A model generated the notes under the pieces. It did not search any database and was not told the origin of the DNA. It worked only from the letters and a program-made list of their open reading frames with translations. From NCBI GenBank assembly GCA_040005915.1, contig JBDTYA010000295.1:1-9865 (forward strand): a DNA stretch of 9,865 nt. The letters run 5' to 3'. Below are positions 1-5,833 of this stretch, piece by piece. The first letter of the stretch is position 1; every line of letters begins with the position of its first letter. Position numbers and translations under genes: made by a program. This DNA comes from JAENVT01 sp040005915 (GTDB taxonomy: Bacteria > Actinomycetota > Acidimicrobiia > Acidimicrobiales > Ilumatobacteraceae).

Positions 1-706
1 TCTGCAGCCAGTAGACGGCGCGGTGGCCGGCCTTCGGCACGTACTCGATGGTCTCCGGTGACGTGACCGGCTGATAGACGTCGACGTGCCTGAGGGGCTT
101 GGGAATGAGGGTGAGATCGTTGACCATCGTGCCTCGGTCGGGCACATCGTCGGGTGGCAGCACCAGGTGTTTGCCGCGATAGCTGAACTGCTCGTTGTAC
201 CAGGCGAGTTTGATGATCTCCATGGACTCTTCGAAGATCTCGCGGTTGATGCGGTCGTGCTCGGCCGACATCTCGTTGTCGCCGCTGGCCACCACGGTGC
301 CCAGCGCCCACGCCTCGCGCGGAACCGTGCCGCGGCCGACGCCGAACTCCATGCGGCCGCCTGTGACGATGTCGGCGAGCGCGAAATCCTCGGCGAGCCG
401 CAGTGGATGCCACTGCGGTACGACGTTGAACATCTGGCCCAGCCGCAGACCTTGAGTCAGCAGCGCCAGGTGTTGGCCGAACTGGATGAGGTTGGGCAGC
501 ACCTCGTAGCCCTCGTGCTGGAAGTGGTGCTCGGTGAGCCACATCGTGTCGAAGTTGAGCTGGTCGGCGGTCTTGGCCCACTCGACGAGGTTCTTGTAGC
601 ACTCGACGACCGCGTCGTTGCCGAATCGTCGTGCGGTCGGTGCTACCGACGGGTCGCCCGCGTCGGACATCGGCACGGTACAGAAGAAGTTCGAATCGAC
701 GCGCAT
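1..706 (-). CDS. LLM-class flavin-dependent monooxygenase (luciferase-like), 3' end cut by window edge
   Basis: The minus-strand frame from ATG at 706 stays open to the left edge and gives 235 residues. It is the N-terminal two thirds of a bacterial-luciferase-like TIM-barrel protein. Visible family features are an early strand followed by FDTMWLTEHHF at residues 52-62 (the EHH motif near the flavin site), a PLRLAED segment at 101-107, and the glycine-rich GGRMEFGVGRG at 116-126 typical of F420- or FMN-dependent members. IPKPLRHVDVY at 201-211 matches the usual 'PKP' strand before the C-terminal half. Family members run about 340-400 residues, so some 110-150 are missing. Such enzymes oxidise diverse organic substrates with reduced flavin or F420; neither substrate nor cofactor can be told here. 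The start is chosen because TACGAT lies 6 bases before ATG and no other in-frame start is close. The gene sits downstream of the GGT-like gene on the same strand, 32 bases away, but seems to have its own promoter. Confidence 0.9.
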   Translation of the reverse strand, partial: MRVDSNFFCTVPMSDAGDPSVAPTARRFGNDAVVECYKNLVEWAKTADQLNFDTMWLTEHHFQHEGYEVLPNLIQFGQHLALLTQGLRLGQMFNVVPQWHPLRLAEDFALADIVTGGRMEFGVGRGTVPREAWALGTVVASGDNEMSAEHDRINREIFEESMEIIKLAWYNEQFSYRGKHLVLPPDDVPDRGTMVNDLTLIPKPLRHVDVYQPVTSPETIEYVPKAGHRAVYWLQ

Positions 707-712
707 GCACCG

Positions 713-718
713 ATCGTA
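713..718 (-). promoter_or_regulatory. Putative -10 element (leaderless) of the luciferase-like gene
   Basis: The minus strand reads TACGAT, then 6 bases (CGGTGC), then the ATG at 706. The TANNNT pattern this close to a start codon is what leaderless actinobacterial genes show, since transcription would begin at or near the A of ATG. No purine-rich ribosome site precedes the start. It lies between the GGT-like stop and this gene, so the gene may be transcribed separately. Assigned by pattern only. Confidence 0.5.
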
Positions 719-738
719 CTTCGCAGCTGACCTCGCGT

Positions 739-2310
739 TCAGATGCCCGCTGCGGTACCCACCATCGTCCGCGGGTCGGCGGCGCCCGCACGGAAGCCGT
801 CGTGATCGATCAGGATCGCGTGGGCATGACCGAAGCCGCTGTCGTAGGCCGGCTGGCTCTCGACCCTGTGCCCGCGCGCCGCGAGCCCGGCCATCCAGTC
901 GTCGGGTGCCTGGCCCTCGACAGCGACGGTCGGTGCCTCGCCGCTGCTCCATGTGTCGAACCCGGTCGACGGACCGCGCAGCGCCCAGCGGCCGGCGTGG
1001 ATCGCAGCGGCGGGCGACTGCCCGTAGTGGAACAGGCGGGCGGCGAGTTGTAGCAGGATCTGCGGTTGGGCGTCACCGCCCATCGTGCCGAACACGCCAC
1101 GCAGCTCCCCTTCTGCGGTTGCCATCGCCGGGCACAGCGTGTGCGGTGGCCGGTGACCGGGCAGGAACTCTGCGGCGTGCCCTTCGCGCAGGTTGAACCC
1201 GAGCCCGCGGTTGTGAAGGTTGATGCCTGTGCTGGGCTCGGCCAGGCCGGAGCCGAAGCCGGCGGCGTTCGACTGGATCAGCGACACCCCCATGCCCTTG
1301 CCGTCGAGGGCGCACAGGTATGTGGTGTCGCCATCGCGGCCGGGCGACCACCTGTTGGAGGCCCGTTCGGTGTCGATCAGGCCGATGCGCTGGGCGATCG
1401 TGCGAAGCAGATCGTCACCGTCGGCGGTGTCGCTGAGCACGTCGGGACGATCGAAACCTGCCGCCGTGGCGGCCTCGATCAGCAGGTGGGCGAACCGCAC
1501 GTCGTTGGGATCGGCCGGCAGATCCAGGTGGCCGGCCAGCTCTGCGGCGCCCAGGGCGAGATAACCCTGCGAGTTGGGAGGGATCGTCCACAGGTCGACG
1601 CCGAACGCGTGAACGGTCAACGGTGTCACCCATTCCGGTAACGGCGTCGCCAGATCCTCGTCGCTGTACAAGCCGTTGCCCAACGCCTTCAGTCCCTCGC
1701 CGAACTCGCCTTCGTAGAACGCCGCCCGTCCACCTTCGGCGATGGCTGCCAGTGTGCGCGCCGTGCCCGTGCGCACAACGCGGGCACCTGGTCGGGTCAG
1801 CTGGCCGAGGAGCTCGAACAGGTTCGCACTGGCGCCTTCGTCGGCCCGTGCCGCGGCACCGACGAGAAGCGGGCTCGCGGGAAAGCCGTTGCCGGCGAGC
1901 GCGATTGCCGGCTCCAGCAACACGGACAGCGGCAGTGTGCCGAATCGTTCGTGCAGCGCCATCCACCCGTCGACACAGCCGGGCACGGTGACCGTGCGGA
2001 TGTCGTGGCGGAACGGCATCTCGGTATGGCCTTCCGCGCGCAGTGCTGCGGCATCGGCACCGGATCCGGCGCGACCGGTCGAGTTGAGTGCGAACACCTC
2101 GCCGTCGCGGTGCACGAGCGCGAACAGGTCGCCACCCATTCCGCAGAGGTGCGGCGCAGTCACGCCGATGGCGGCGTTGGTGGCCAGCGCAGCATCGACT
2201 GCGTTGCCGCCGAGCACCAGGGCACGTAGGCCGGCTTGTGTAGCGAGCCCGTCGGCGCTGGCAACCAAACCCTGTGGCGAGCGGACGGAGTGAAATCGGG
2301 GCGAGGCCAT
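739..2310 (-). CDS. Gamma-glutamyltransferase-family Ntn hydrolase of the non-canonical (YwrD/oxamate amidohydrolase-like) type
   Basis: This 523-residue protein spans the full GGT fold: an N-terminal large-subunit part starting with SPQGLVAS (11-18), GGNAVDAA (34-41) and CGMGGD (56-61), then the autocleavage site GDTTY, where T329 would become the N-terminal nucleophile of the small subunit. NSTGR (76-80) supplies the arginine equivalent to the one that holds the substrate carboxylate. Family knowledge: the precursor cuts itself into two chains and transfers or hydrolyses acyl groups. Here the residues corresponding to Gln430 and Asp433 of E. coli GGT, which grip the gamma-glutamyl amino group, fall at R368 and G371 (HNRGLGF). 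GTMGGDAQPQ (408-417) is the signature I associate with YwrD, HpxW and cephalosporin-acylase-like members. A true glutathione hydrolase is therefore doubtful; an amidohydrolase of another acyl substrate is more likely. No signal peptide is evident, so it is probably cytoplasmic, unlike periplasmic GGTs. Confidence 0.92.
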   Translation of the reverse strand: MASPRFHSVRSPQGLVASADGLATQAGLRALVLGGNAVDAALATNAAIGVTAPHLCGMGGDLFALVHRDGEVFALNSTGRAGSGADAAALRAEGHTEMPFRHDIRTVTVPGCVDGWMALHERFGTLPLSVLLEPAIALAGNGFPASPLLVGAAARADEGASANLFELLGQLTRPGARVVRTGTARTLAAIAEGGRAAFYEGEFGEGLKALGNGLYSDEDLATPLPEWVTPLTVHAFGVDLWTIPPNSQGYLALGAAELAGHLDLPADPNDVRFAHLLIEAATAAGFDRPDVLSDTADGDDLLRTIAQRIGLIDTERASNRWSPGRDGDTTYLCALDGKGMGVSLIQSNAAGFGSGLAEPSTGINLHNRGLGFNLREGHAAEFLPGHRPPHTLCPAMATAEGELRGVFGTMGGDAQPQILLQLAARLFHYGQSPAAAIHAGRWALRGPSTGFDTWSSGEAPTVAVEGQAPDDWMAGLAARGHRVESQPAYDSGFGHAHAILIDHDGFRAGAADPRTMVGTAAGI

Positions 2311-2316
2311 GACCGG

Positions 2317-2322
2317 AACCTA
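2317..2322 (-). promoter_or_regulatory. Putative -10 element (leaderless) of the GGT-like gene
   Basis: The minus strand carries TAGGTT, a 6-base spacer CCGGTC, then the ATG at 2310. It overlaps the plus-strand TACGCT box by the shared TA at 2321-2322. No Shine-Dalgarno sequence is present. Assigned by motif and spacing. Confidence 0.5.
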
Positions 2323-2326
2323 CGCT
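2321..2326 (+). promoter_or_regulatory. Putative -10 element (leaderless) of the small membrane protein; decides its GTG start
   Basis: TACGCT is followed by GCCGCA (6 bases) and then GTG at 2333. This copies the spacing seen at the other unit-leading genes in the window and favours GTG at 2333 over the upstream in-frame ATG at 2309. It shares its TA with the opposing TAGGTT box, so the two promoters would be mutually exclusive or jointly controlled. Confidence 0.45.
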
Positions 2327-2332
2327 GCCGCA

Positions 2333-2791
2333 GTGCAGCGGTTTCTCATCGGGCGGATCGTGGCGACGGCCGGCGCAGCGGTGGCCCTGATCGGCACCTT
2401 TCTGCCGTGGCTGCGCTCGGGCACACGCCGCCGCAGCAGTTTCGAAATCTTCTCGCTGGTCGATCGGCTCGGCATCTCGCAGTCGGGCGTGATCGGGTGG
2501 GGTTTGCGGCTCTGGCCGGTCGTGCCGTTCCTATTCGCCGCGGCCGTCACGTTGCAGTGGTTTCGGCGGCGGTGGCTCACCGAGGCCGCGGCCGTGGTCG
2601 CCGTGGTGTACACGGGATTGGTCGCCGTGGCCGTTCGGTCCGCTCCGACCACCTCACTGATCGCGATCGGATCCGGCCCTGTTGTGACGCTGGTCGGCGT
2701 GCTGCTGCTTGCCGCCGGTGCGGTGGCTACGAGTGCCAGGCACCACGCGACTCGAGCACCTGGCGAAGGACCAGGGGGCGGTCGGTCATGA
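2333..2791 (+). CDS. Small integral membrane protein, four predicted helices, unknown function
   Basis: The 152-residue product has four hydrophobic stretches at about residues 5-27, 55-77, 82-102 and 113-133, giving an inner-membrane protein with both ends probably on the same side. Between helices 1 and 2 is a polar, arginine-rich loop, RSGTRRRSSFEIFSLVDRLG (28-47), which looks like the family-defining element; I recall similar small actinobacterial membrane proteins with a 'LPW..SG..RSS' pattern but cannot name a function. The start is taken as GTG because TACGCT lies 6 bases upstream; the ATG at 2309 would add 8 residues and overlap the start codon of the opposite gene (the shared CATG). 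The last 65 bases overlap the 3' end of the phosphodiesterase gene on the other strand, and the tail after helix 4 is polar and glycine-rich. Its coding status rests on clean helix spacing and the promoter, not on a recognised domain. Confidence 0.72.
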   Translation: MQRFLIGRIVATAGAAVALIGTFLPWLRSGTRRRSSFEIFSLVDRLGISQSGVIGWGLRLWPVVPFLFAAAVTLQWFRRRWLTEAAAVVAVVYTGLVAVAVRSAPTTSLIAIGSGPVVTLVGVLLLAAGAVATSARHHATRAPGEGPGGGRS

Positions 2792-3479
2792 TGCCGTCGA
2801 CACCGAGATCCAACAGGCGCACCATCTCCGTTGCGTCATCGATCGTCCACACGTGGACCTGCAGCCCGAGCCGGTGCGAGCGCTCGACGAATGCCTCGTT
2901 GACCACGGTCAGCGGCCCTTCCTTCACGGGGACCTGAGCGGCGAGGCCTGGAGGTTTCCGCAACAGGCCGAAGCGCAACAGGCTCAATTCGGCCGGCCCG
3001 AGCGAACTGCACAACTCGGCGCCCAATGCCGTGCGCAACCGTCGCAAGCGGAGATCGCTGAACGCTGCGACGCACACGCGCGAGAGCGAGTTGGTTCGCC
3101 GCAACGAGGCGATCAGCGCGTCGACTGCGGCGTTTGATTTGCAGTCGATGTTGATGCGCGCCTGTGGCCACGCGCCGAGGAGGTCCTCCAGCAGCGGGAT
3201 CGGCGCCTTGCCGTCGACCAACGCCTTCGACACCTCGCTCCACGGCATCTCACTGATCTTGCCGGGCCGGCCGGTGGTGCGTTGCAGATCGTTGTCGTGG
3301 AACGCGGCGAGCACTCCGTCGGCGGTCACCTGCACGTCGGTTTCGAGGTAGTGGTACCCGTGTTCGACGGCATAGGCGAACGCCTCCATCGTGTTCTCCG
3401 GCACATCGCTGGCGCCGCCTCGGTGGGCGAAGGGCAGTGGGCCCTCCCAGTCGAGGAACGGATGACGAGGGGTTGTCAT
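2727..3479 (-). CDS. Glycerophosphodiester phosphodiesterase (GDPD family)
   Basis: The 250-residue protein has the complete GDPD TIM-barrel signature in order: AHRGG (18-22, with H19 and R20), PENT (27-30), LETDVQ (45-50, with metal-binding E46 and D48), FHDN (60-63, with the second catalytic histidine H61), IDCK (111-114), VWTID (210-214) and DGIMTDRP (228-235). Family members hydrolyse glycerophosphodiesters to sn-glycerol 3-phosphate and an alcohol using a divalent metal. With no signal peptide, this one is probably cytoplasmic, recycling phospholipid headgroups. ATG at 3479 is preferred: it leaves a normal 18-residue lead before HRGG and has GATACT six bases upstream. Starts at 3503 or 3548 would run into the neighbouring aldehyde dehydrogenase gene. 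The TAG stop lies inside the membrane-protein gene, giving a 65-base tail-to-tail overlap; the C-terminal barrel strand is intact, so this end is genuine. Confidence 0.94.
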   Translation of the reverse strand: MTTPRHPFLDWEGPLPFAHRGGASDVPENTMEAFAYAVEHGYHYLETDVQVTADGVLAAFHDNDLQRTTGRPGKISEMPWSEVSKALVDGKAPIPLLEDLLGAWPQARINIDCKSNAAVDALIASLRRTNSLSRVCVAAFSDLRLRRLRTALGAELCSSLGPAELSLLRFGLLRKPPGLAAQVPVKEGPLTVVNEAFVERSHRLGLQVHVWTIDDATEMVRLLDLGVDGIMTDRPLVLRQVLESRGAWHS

Positions 3480-3485
3480 AGGGCA

Positions 3486-3491
3486 AGTATC
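3486..3491 (-). promoter_or_regulatory. Putative -10 element of the phosphodiesterase gene
   Basis: The minus strand reads GATACT, then TGCCCT (6 bases), then ATG at 3479. It keeps the A at position 2 and T at position 6 that matter most in actinobacterial -10 boxes but has G instead of the first T, so it is the weakest match in the window. It overlaps the plus-strand TATCGT box by 4 bases. Confidence 0.38.
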
Positions 3492-3493
3492 GT
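3488..3493 (+). promoter_or_regulatory. Putative -10 element (leaderless) of the aldehyde dehydrogenase operon
   Basis: TATCGT is followed by 8 bases (CGGTTGTC) and the ATG at 3502. No Shine-Dalgarno sequence lies between. Only 22 bases separate the divergent start codons of the phosphodiesterase and dehydrogenase genes, so both promoters must sit in this patch or extend into the opposing coding region. Confidence 0.45.
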
Positions 3494-3501
3494 CGGTTGT
3501 C

Positions 3502-4881
3502 ATGGCTGAAACGATCACTGTTCGCTCGCCCTTCGACGACTCGGTCATCGGCGAGATCCCTGCTCAGACCGAAGCCGACGTGGCGGCGGCTGTCGCGAGC
3601 GCGAAGACCGCCCTGAAGAATCCGCTGCCCTTGTGGAAGCGCGCCGCCATCCTCGACAAGGCTGCGCAACTGCTGACCGAGCGTCGCGAGGAGTTCGCAC
3701 TGATCATCGCCAAAGAGGCGGCCAAGCCGATCAAGACAGCTCGAGGCGAGGCCGAGCGCGCTGTCGGCACCTTCCACTTCGCAGCGGCCGAGGCCCGCAA
3801 GTTGTCGGGCGAGATGGTGCCACTCGATGCGATCGCCGCGGGCGAGGGCAAGTTGGGCTTCACGCTGCGCGTGCCGATCGGTGTCGTCGGCGCGATCGCT
3901 CCGTTCAACTTCCCGTTGAATCTCGTCGCCCACAAGGTGGCGCCGGCCATCGCCGCCGGTTGCCCCGTCGTGTTGAAGCCGGCAAGCCAGACACCGTTCA
4001 GCTCGCTGGCCCTCGCCAAGATGCTCGTCGAGGAGTGCGGACTGCCTGCCGAATACCTGCACGTCGTGACCGGTGGAGGCGGCACCGTCGGCAACGCCAT
4101 CGTCGATCACCCCGACGTCGCGCTGATCACGTTCACCGGTTCGCCGACGGTCGGCTGGGGCATCCGCGCCCGGGCGCCGCGCAAGCGCGTCGGTCTCGAA
4201 CTTGGCAACAACGCGCCGGTCATCATCGAGCCGGACGGCGATTGGAAATCCGCTGCTGCCAAGATCAAGGTCGCCGGCTTCAGCCACGCCGGCCAGAGCT
4301 GCATCTCGACGCAGCGCATCTACATCCACACGTCGATCGCCGACGATTTCACCGCCGCACTGGTCGACCACGTGAACTCGCTCGTCGTCGGCGATCCGCT
4401 GGACGAAGCAACCGACGTGTCGGCGTTGATCTCCAAGAAGGAACGCGACCGCGTCGTTTCGTGGGTGGCCGAGGCCGAGGCCGGTGGCGCGAAGGTCCTC
4501 ACGGGCGGCGGGCTCGACGACGACGGCGTGTTGCGCCCGACAGTCATCGCCAACGCCAAGCCCGACATGAAGGTCTGCTCGAACGAGGTGTTCGGGCCTG
4601 TCGTCGCCATCGCCACGTATGACGACCTCGACGACGCGTTCGCACTGGCCAACGACTCGGAGTTCGGGTTGCAGGCGGCGATCTTCACCACCGACATCAG
4701 CAAGGCGCTACGAGCCATCCACACGCTCGACTACGGCGGTGTGTTGGTCAACGAGGTGCCCACGTGGCGCGCCGACCAGCAGCCGTACGGTGGTCTGCGC
4801 GACAGCGGTAACACCCGCGAGGGCCCTGCGTATTCGGTGAAGGAGATGACCGAGATCAAGATGGTCGTGCTCGGCGCATGA
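3502..4881 (+). CDS. NAD(P)+-dependent aldehyde dehydrogenase (lactaldehyde dehydrogenase-like)
   Basis: The 459-residue protein is a complete ALDH-superfamily member that oxidises an aldehyde to a carboxylic acid. Visible residues are oxyanion asparagine N136 in PFNFP, cofactor lysine K159 in VLKPAS, the FTGS turn (211-214), general base E233 in LELGNNAP and nucleophile C267 in GQSCIS, followed by EVFGP (362-366) and the C-terminal QPYGGLRDSG (427-436). The QSCIS-x-QRIYIH wording and the compact length, a little under the usual 470-500, resemble the lactaldehyde dehydrogenase, GapN-like and y4uC-like branches rather than betaine or succinate-semialdehyde enzymes; that is recall, not a search. 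The substrate is unknown. Its stop overlaps the next gene's start (ATGA), so the two are translationally coupled and probably work on linked steps. Expression likely comes from the TATCGT promoter. Confidence 0.95.
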   Translation: MAETITVRSPFDDSVIGEIPAQTEADVAAAVASAKTALKNPLPLWKRAAILDKAAQLLTERREEFALIIAKEAAKPIKTARGEAERAVGTFHFAAAEARKLSGEMVPLDAIAAGEGKLGFTLRVPIGVVGAIAPFNFPLNLVAHKVAPAIAAGCPVVLKPASQTPFSSLALAKMLVEECGLPAEYLHVVTGGGGTVGNAIVDHPDVALITFTGSPTVGWGIRARAPRKRVGLELGNNAPVIIEPDGDWKSAAAKIKVAGFSHAGQSCISTQRIYIHTSIADDFTAALVDHVNSLVVGDPLDEATDVSALISKKERDRVVSWVAEAEAGGAKVLTGGGLDDDGVLRPTVIANAKPDMKVCSNEVFGPVVAIATYDDLDDAFALANDSEFGLQAAIFTTDISKALRAIHTLDYGGVLVNEVPTWRADQQPYGGLRDSGNTREGPAYSVKEMTEIKMVVLGA

Positions 4882-5810
4882 TCCGTTGGGGTGTCCTCGG
4901 CGGATCCAGCCGCATCTTCCAGAACGAGTTGAGGCCCGCTTTCGAACAGGCCGGCCAACAGATCGTCGACGCGCCCAGCCGGCGCGGTGAAGACTTCGGG
5001 CCGTACGACGAGATGCTGGCTCGTAACGACATCGACGCCGTCTACAACCCGTTGCCCAATCACCTGCACGCCGAGTGGAGCCACCGGGCCCTCGATGCCG
5101 GCAAGCACGTGTTGTGCGAGAAGCCGCTGACGCTCACGCCGGACGATAGCGCCCGTCTGTTCGACCACGCCGAGTCTGCGGGCTTGACACTGCTCGAGGC
5201 ATACATGTGGCCGCATCATCCGCGGGCCAAGGCATTGTTGGCGCTGGCCGCCGGTGGGTCACTGGGCGCGTTGCAAACCGGCAGATCCTCGTTCAGCTAC
5301 CCGATGGACATGACCGCCGGCGATCACCGAATCGACACGCGCGGCGCGGGTGCTGTCTTCGACATCGGCATCTACTGCATTGCCCCGTTCATGCTCATCG
5401 CCGACCGCGATCCGGTCGGTATGGCGGCCAGCGCAACGCGCAACGACCTGGGAGTCGACGTGGCGATGGCGGGTTGGATCGATTGGGGACTGGGCTTCAG
5501 CTCGACATTCGACGTCTCGTTCGATGCTCCCGTGCGCAAGCAGATGAGCCTGTCGGCCAGTCTCGGGCTCGTCAACGTGCCCGGCTTGCACGTGCCCGGG
5601 CCAGAGACGGCGAGCACGCTCGAGGTCGAGCGACGCGACGGCTCGGTCGAGGTCGTCGAGTGCGCCGGAGCCAACGCCTATGCCGGCATGTCGGCGCACT
5701 TCGAGGCTGTCGTGGCGGGAACCGAGAAGTCGATCTTCGGGCGGGCCGAGAGCATGCGGATGGCGTTGATCCTCGACGAACTGCACCGCGGTACGGGCGC
5801 CAAGACCTGA
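4878..5810 (+). CDS. Gfo/Idh/MocA-family NAD(P)-dependent oxidoreductase
   Basis: The 310-residue product has an N-terminal Rossmann strand-loop, RWGVLGGSSRI (3-13), a variant of the usual GxGxxA pattern. NPLPNHLHAEW (57-67) and CEKPLT (80-85, with the catalytic-type lysine K82) follow, then EAYMWPHHP (107-115). In the C-terminal substrate domain, GAGAVFDIGIYCI (156-168) has tyrosine Y166 where inositol-dehydrogenase-type enzymes have histidine; tyrosine there is typical of the dihydrodiol dehydrogenase and glucose-fructose oxidoreductase branch. The enzyme probably oxidises or reduces a sugar, polyol or diol carbon. The start ATG overlaps the aldehyde dehydrogenase stop by 4 bases, with no ribosome site or -10 motif of its own, so it depends on upstream translation. 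A sequential oxidation with the aldehyde dehydrogenase is plausible but inferred. The length is at the short end of the family's 310-390. Confidence 0.92.
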   Translation: MIRWGVLGGSSRIFQNELRPAFEQAGQQIVDAPSRRGEDFGPYDEMLARNDIDAVYNPLPNHLHAEWSHRALDAGKHVLCEKPLTLTPDDSARLFDHAESAGLTLLEAYMWPHHPRAKALLALAAGGSLGALQTGRSSFSYPMDMTAGDHRIDTRGAGAVFDIGIYCIAPFMLIADRDPVGMAASATRNDLGVDVAMAGWIDWGLGFSSTFDVSFDAPVRKQMSLSASLGLVNVPGLHVPGPETASTLEVERRDGSVEVVECAGANAYAGMSAHFEAVVAGTEKSIFGRAESMRMALILDELHRGTGAKT

Positions 5811-5826
5811 CGCGGCCCGCAGTCAG
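5807..5826. terminator. Possible stem-loop between convergent genes, no U-tract
   Basis: CTGAC pairs with GTCAG and, inside, GCG pairs with CGC around a 3-base loop with one bulged A, giving an 8-bp GC-rich stem over the stop codon of the oxidoreductase gene. A further 7-bp inverted repeat, CGCGGCC at 5811-5817 and GGCCGCG at 5849-5855, spans the 23-base gap between the convergent stops. There is no run of T on either strand, so this would be a non-canonical bidirectional terminator at best; in DNA this GC-rich such stems also arise by chance. Confidence 0.3.
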
Positions 5827-5833
5827 CACCTCG

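Noticed and set aside
1..706. Luciferase-like monooxygenase paired with the flavin-reductase-like protein at 8093 as a two-component monooxygenase
   Set aside because: They are on opposite strands about 7 kb apart with separate promoters and unrelated genes between, and this monooxygenase branch may use F420 instead.
86..730. 214-codon plus-strand frame at the left edge
   Set aside because: It is antisense to the luciferase-like gene, whose family motifs are clear although its frame leaves the window.
722..754. CGCAGC/GCTGCG inverted repeat around the stop of the GGT-like gene, considered as a terminator
   Set aside because: The stem is six base pairs with a 21-base loop and no T-run, close to what chance gives in this composition; it also overlaps coding sequence.
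2309..2332. ATG at 2309 as start of the membrane protein, sharing CATG with the GGT-like start
   Set aside because: The overlap of the two start codons is eye-catching, but the eight extra residues are not membrane-like and the -10 box at 2321-2326 would lie inside the gene. GTG at 2333 fits the local pattern better; a GGGGCGAGG upstream of 2309 keeps the alternative barely alive.
2236..2937. 233-codon plus-strand frame overlapping the membrane protein
   Set aside because: The sequence is Arg/Gly-rich with no hydrophobic pattern; the neighbouring frame has four clean membrane helices and a promoter at the right spacing.
3250..4371. 373-codon minus-strand frame opposite the aldehyde dehydrogenase
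   Set aside because: It is rich in Arg, Gly and Asp with no motif, and covers verified catalytic blocks of the dehydrogenase on the other strand as well as the 5' end of the phosphodiesterase gene. Composition artefact.
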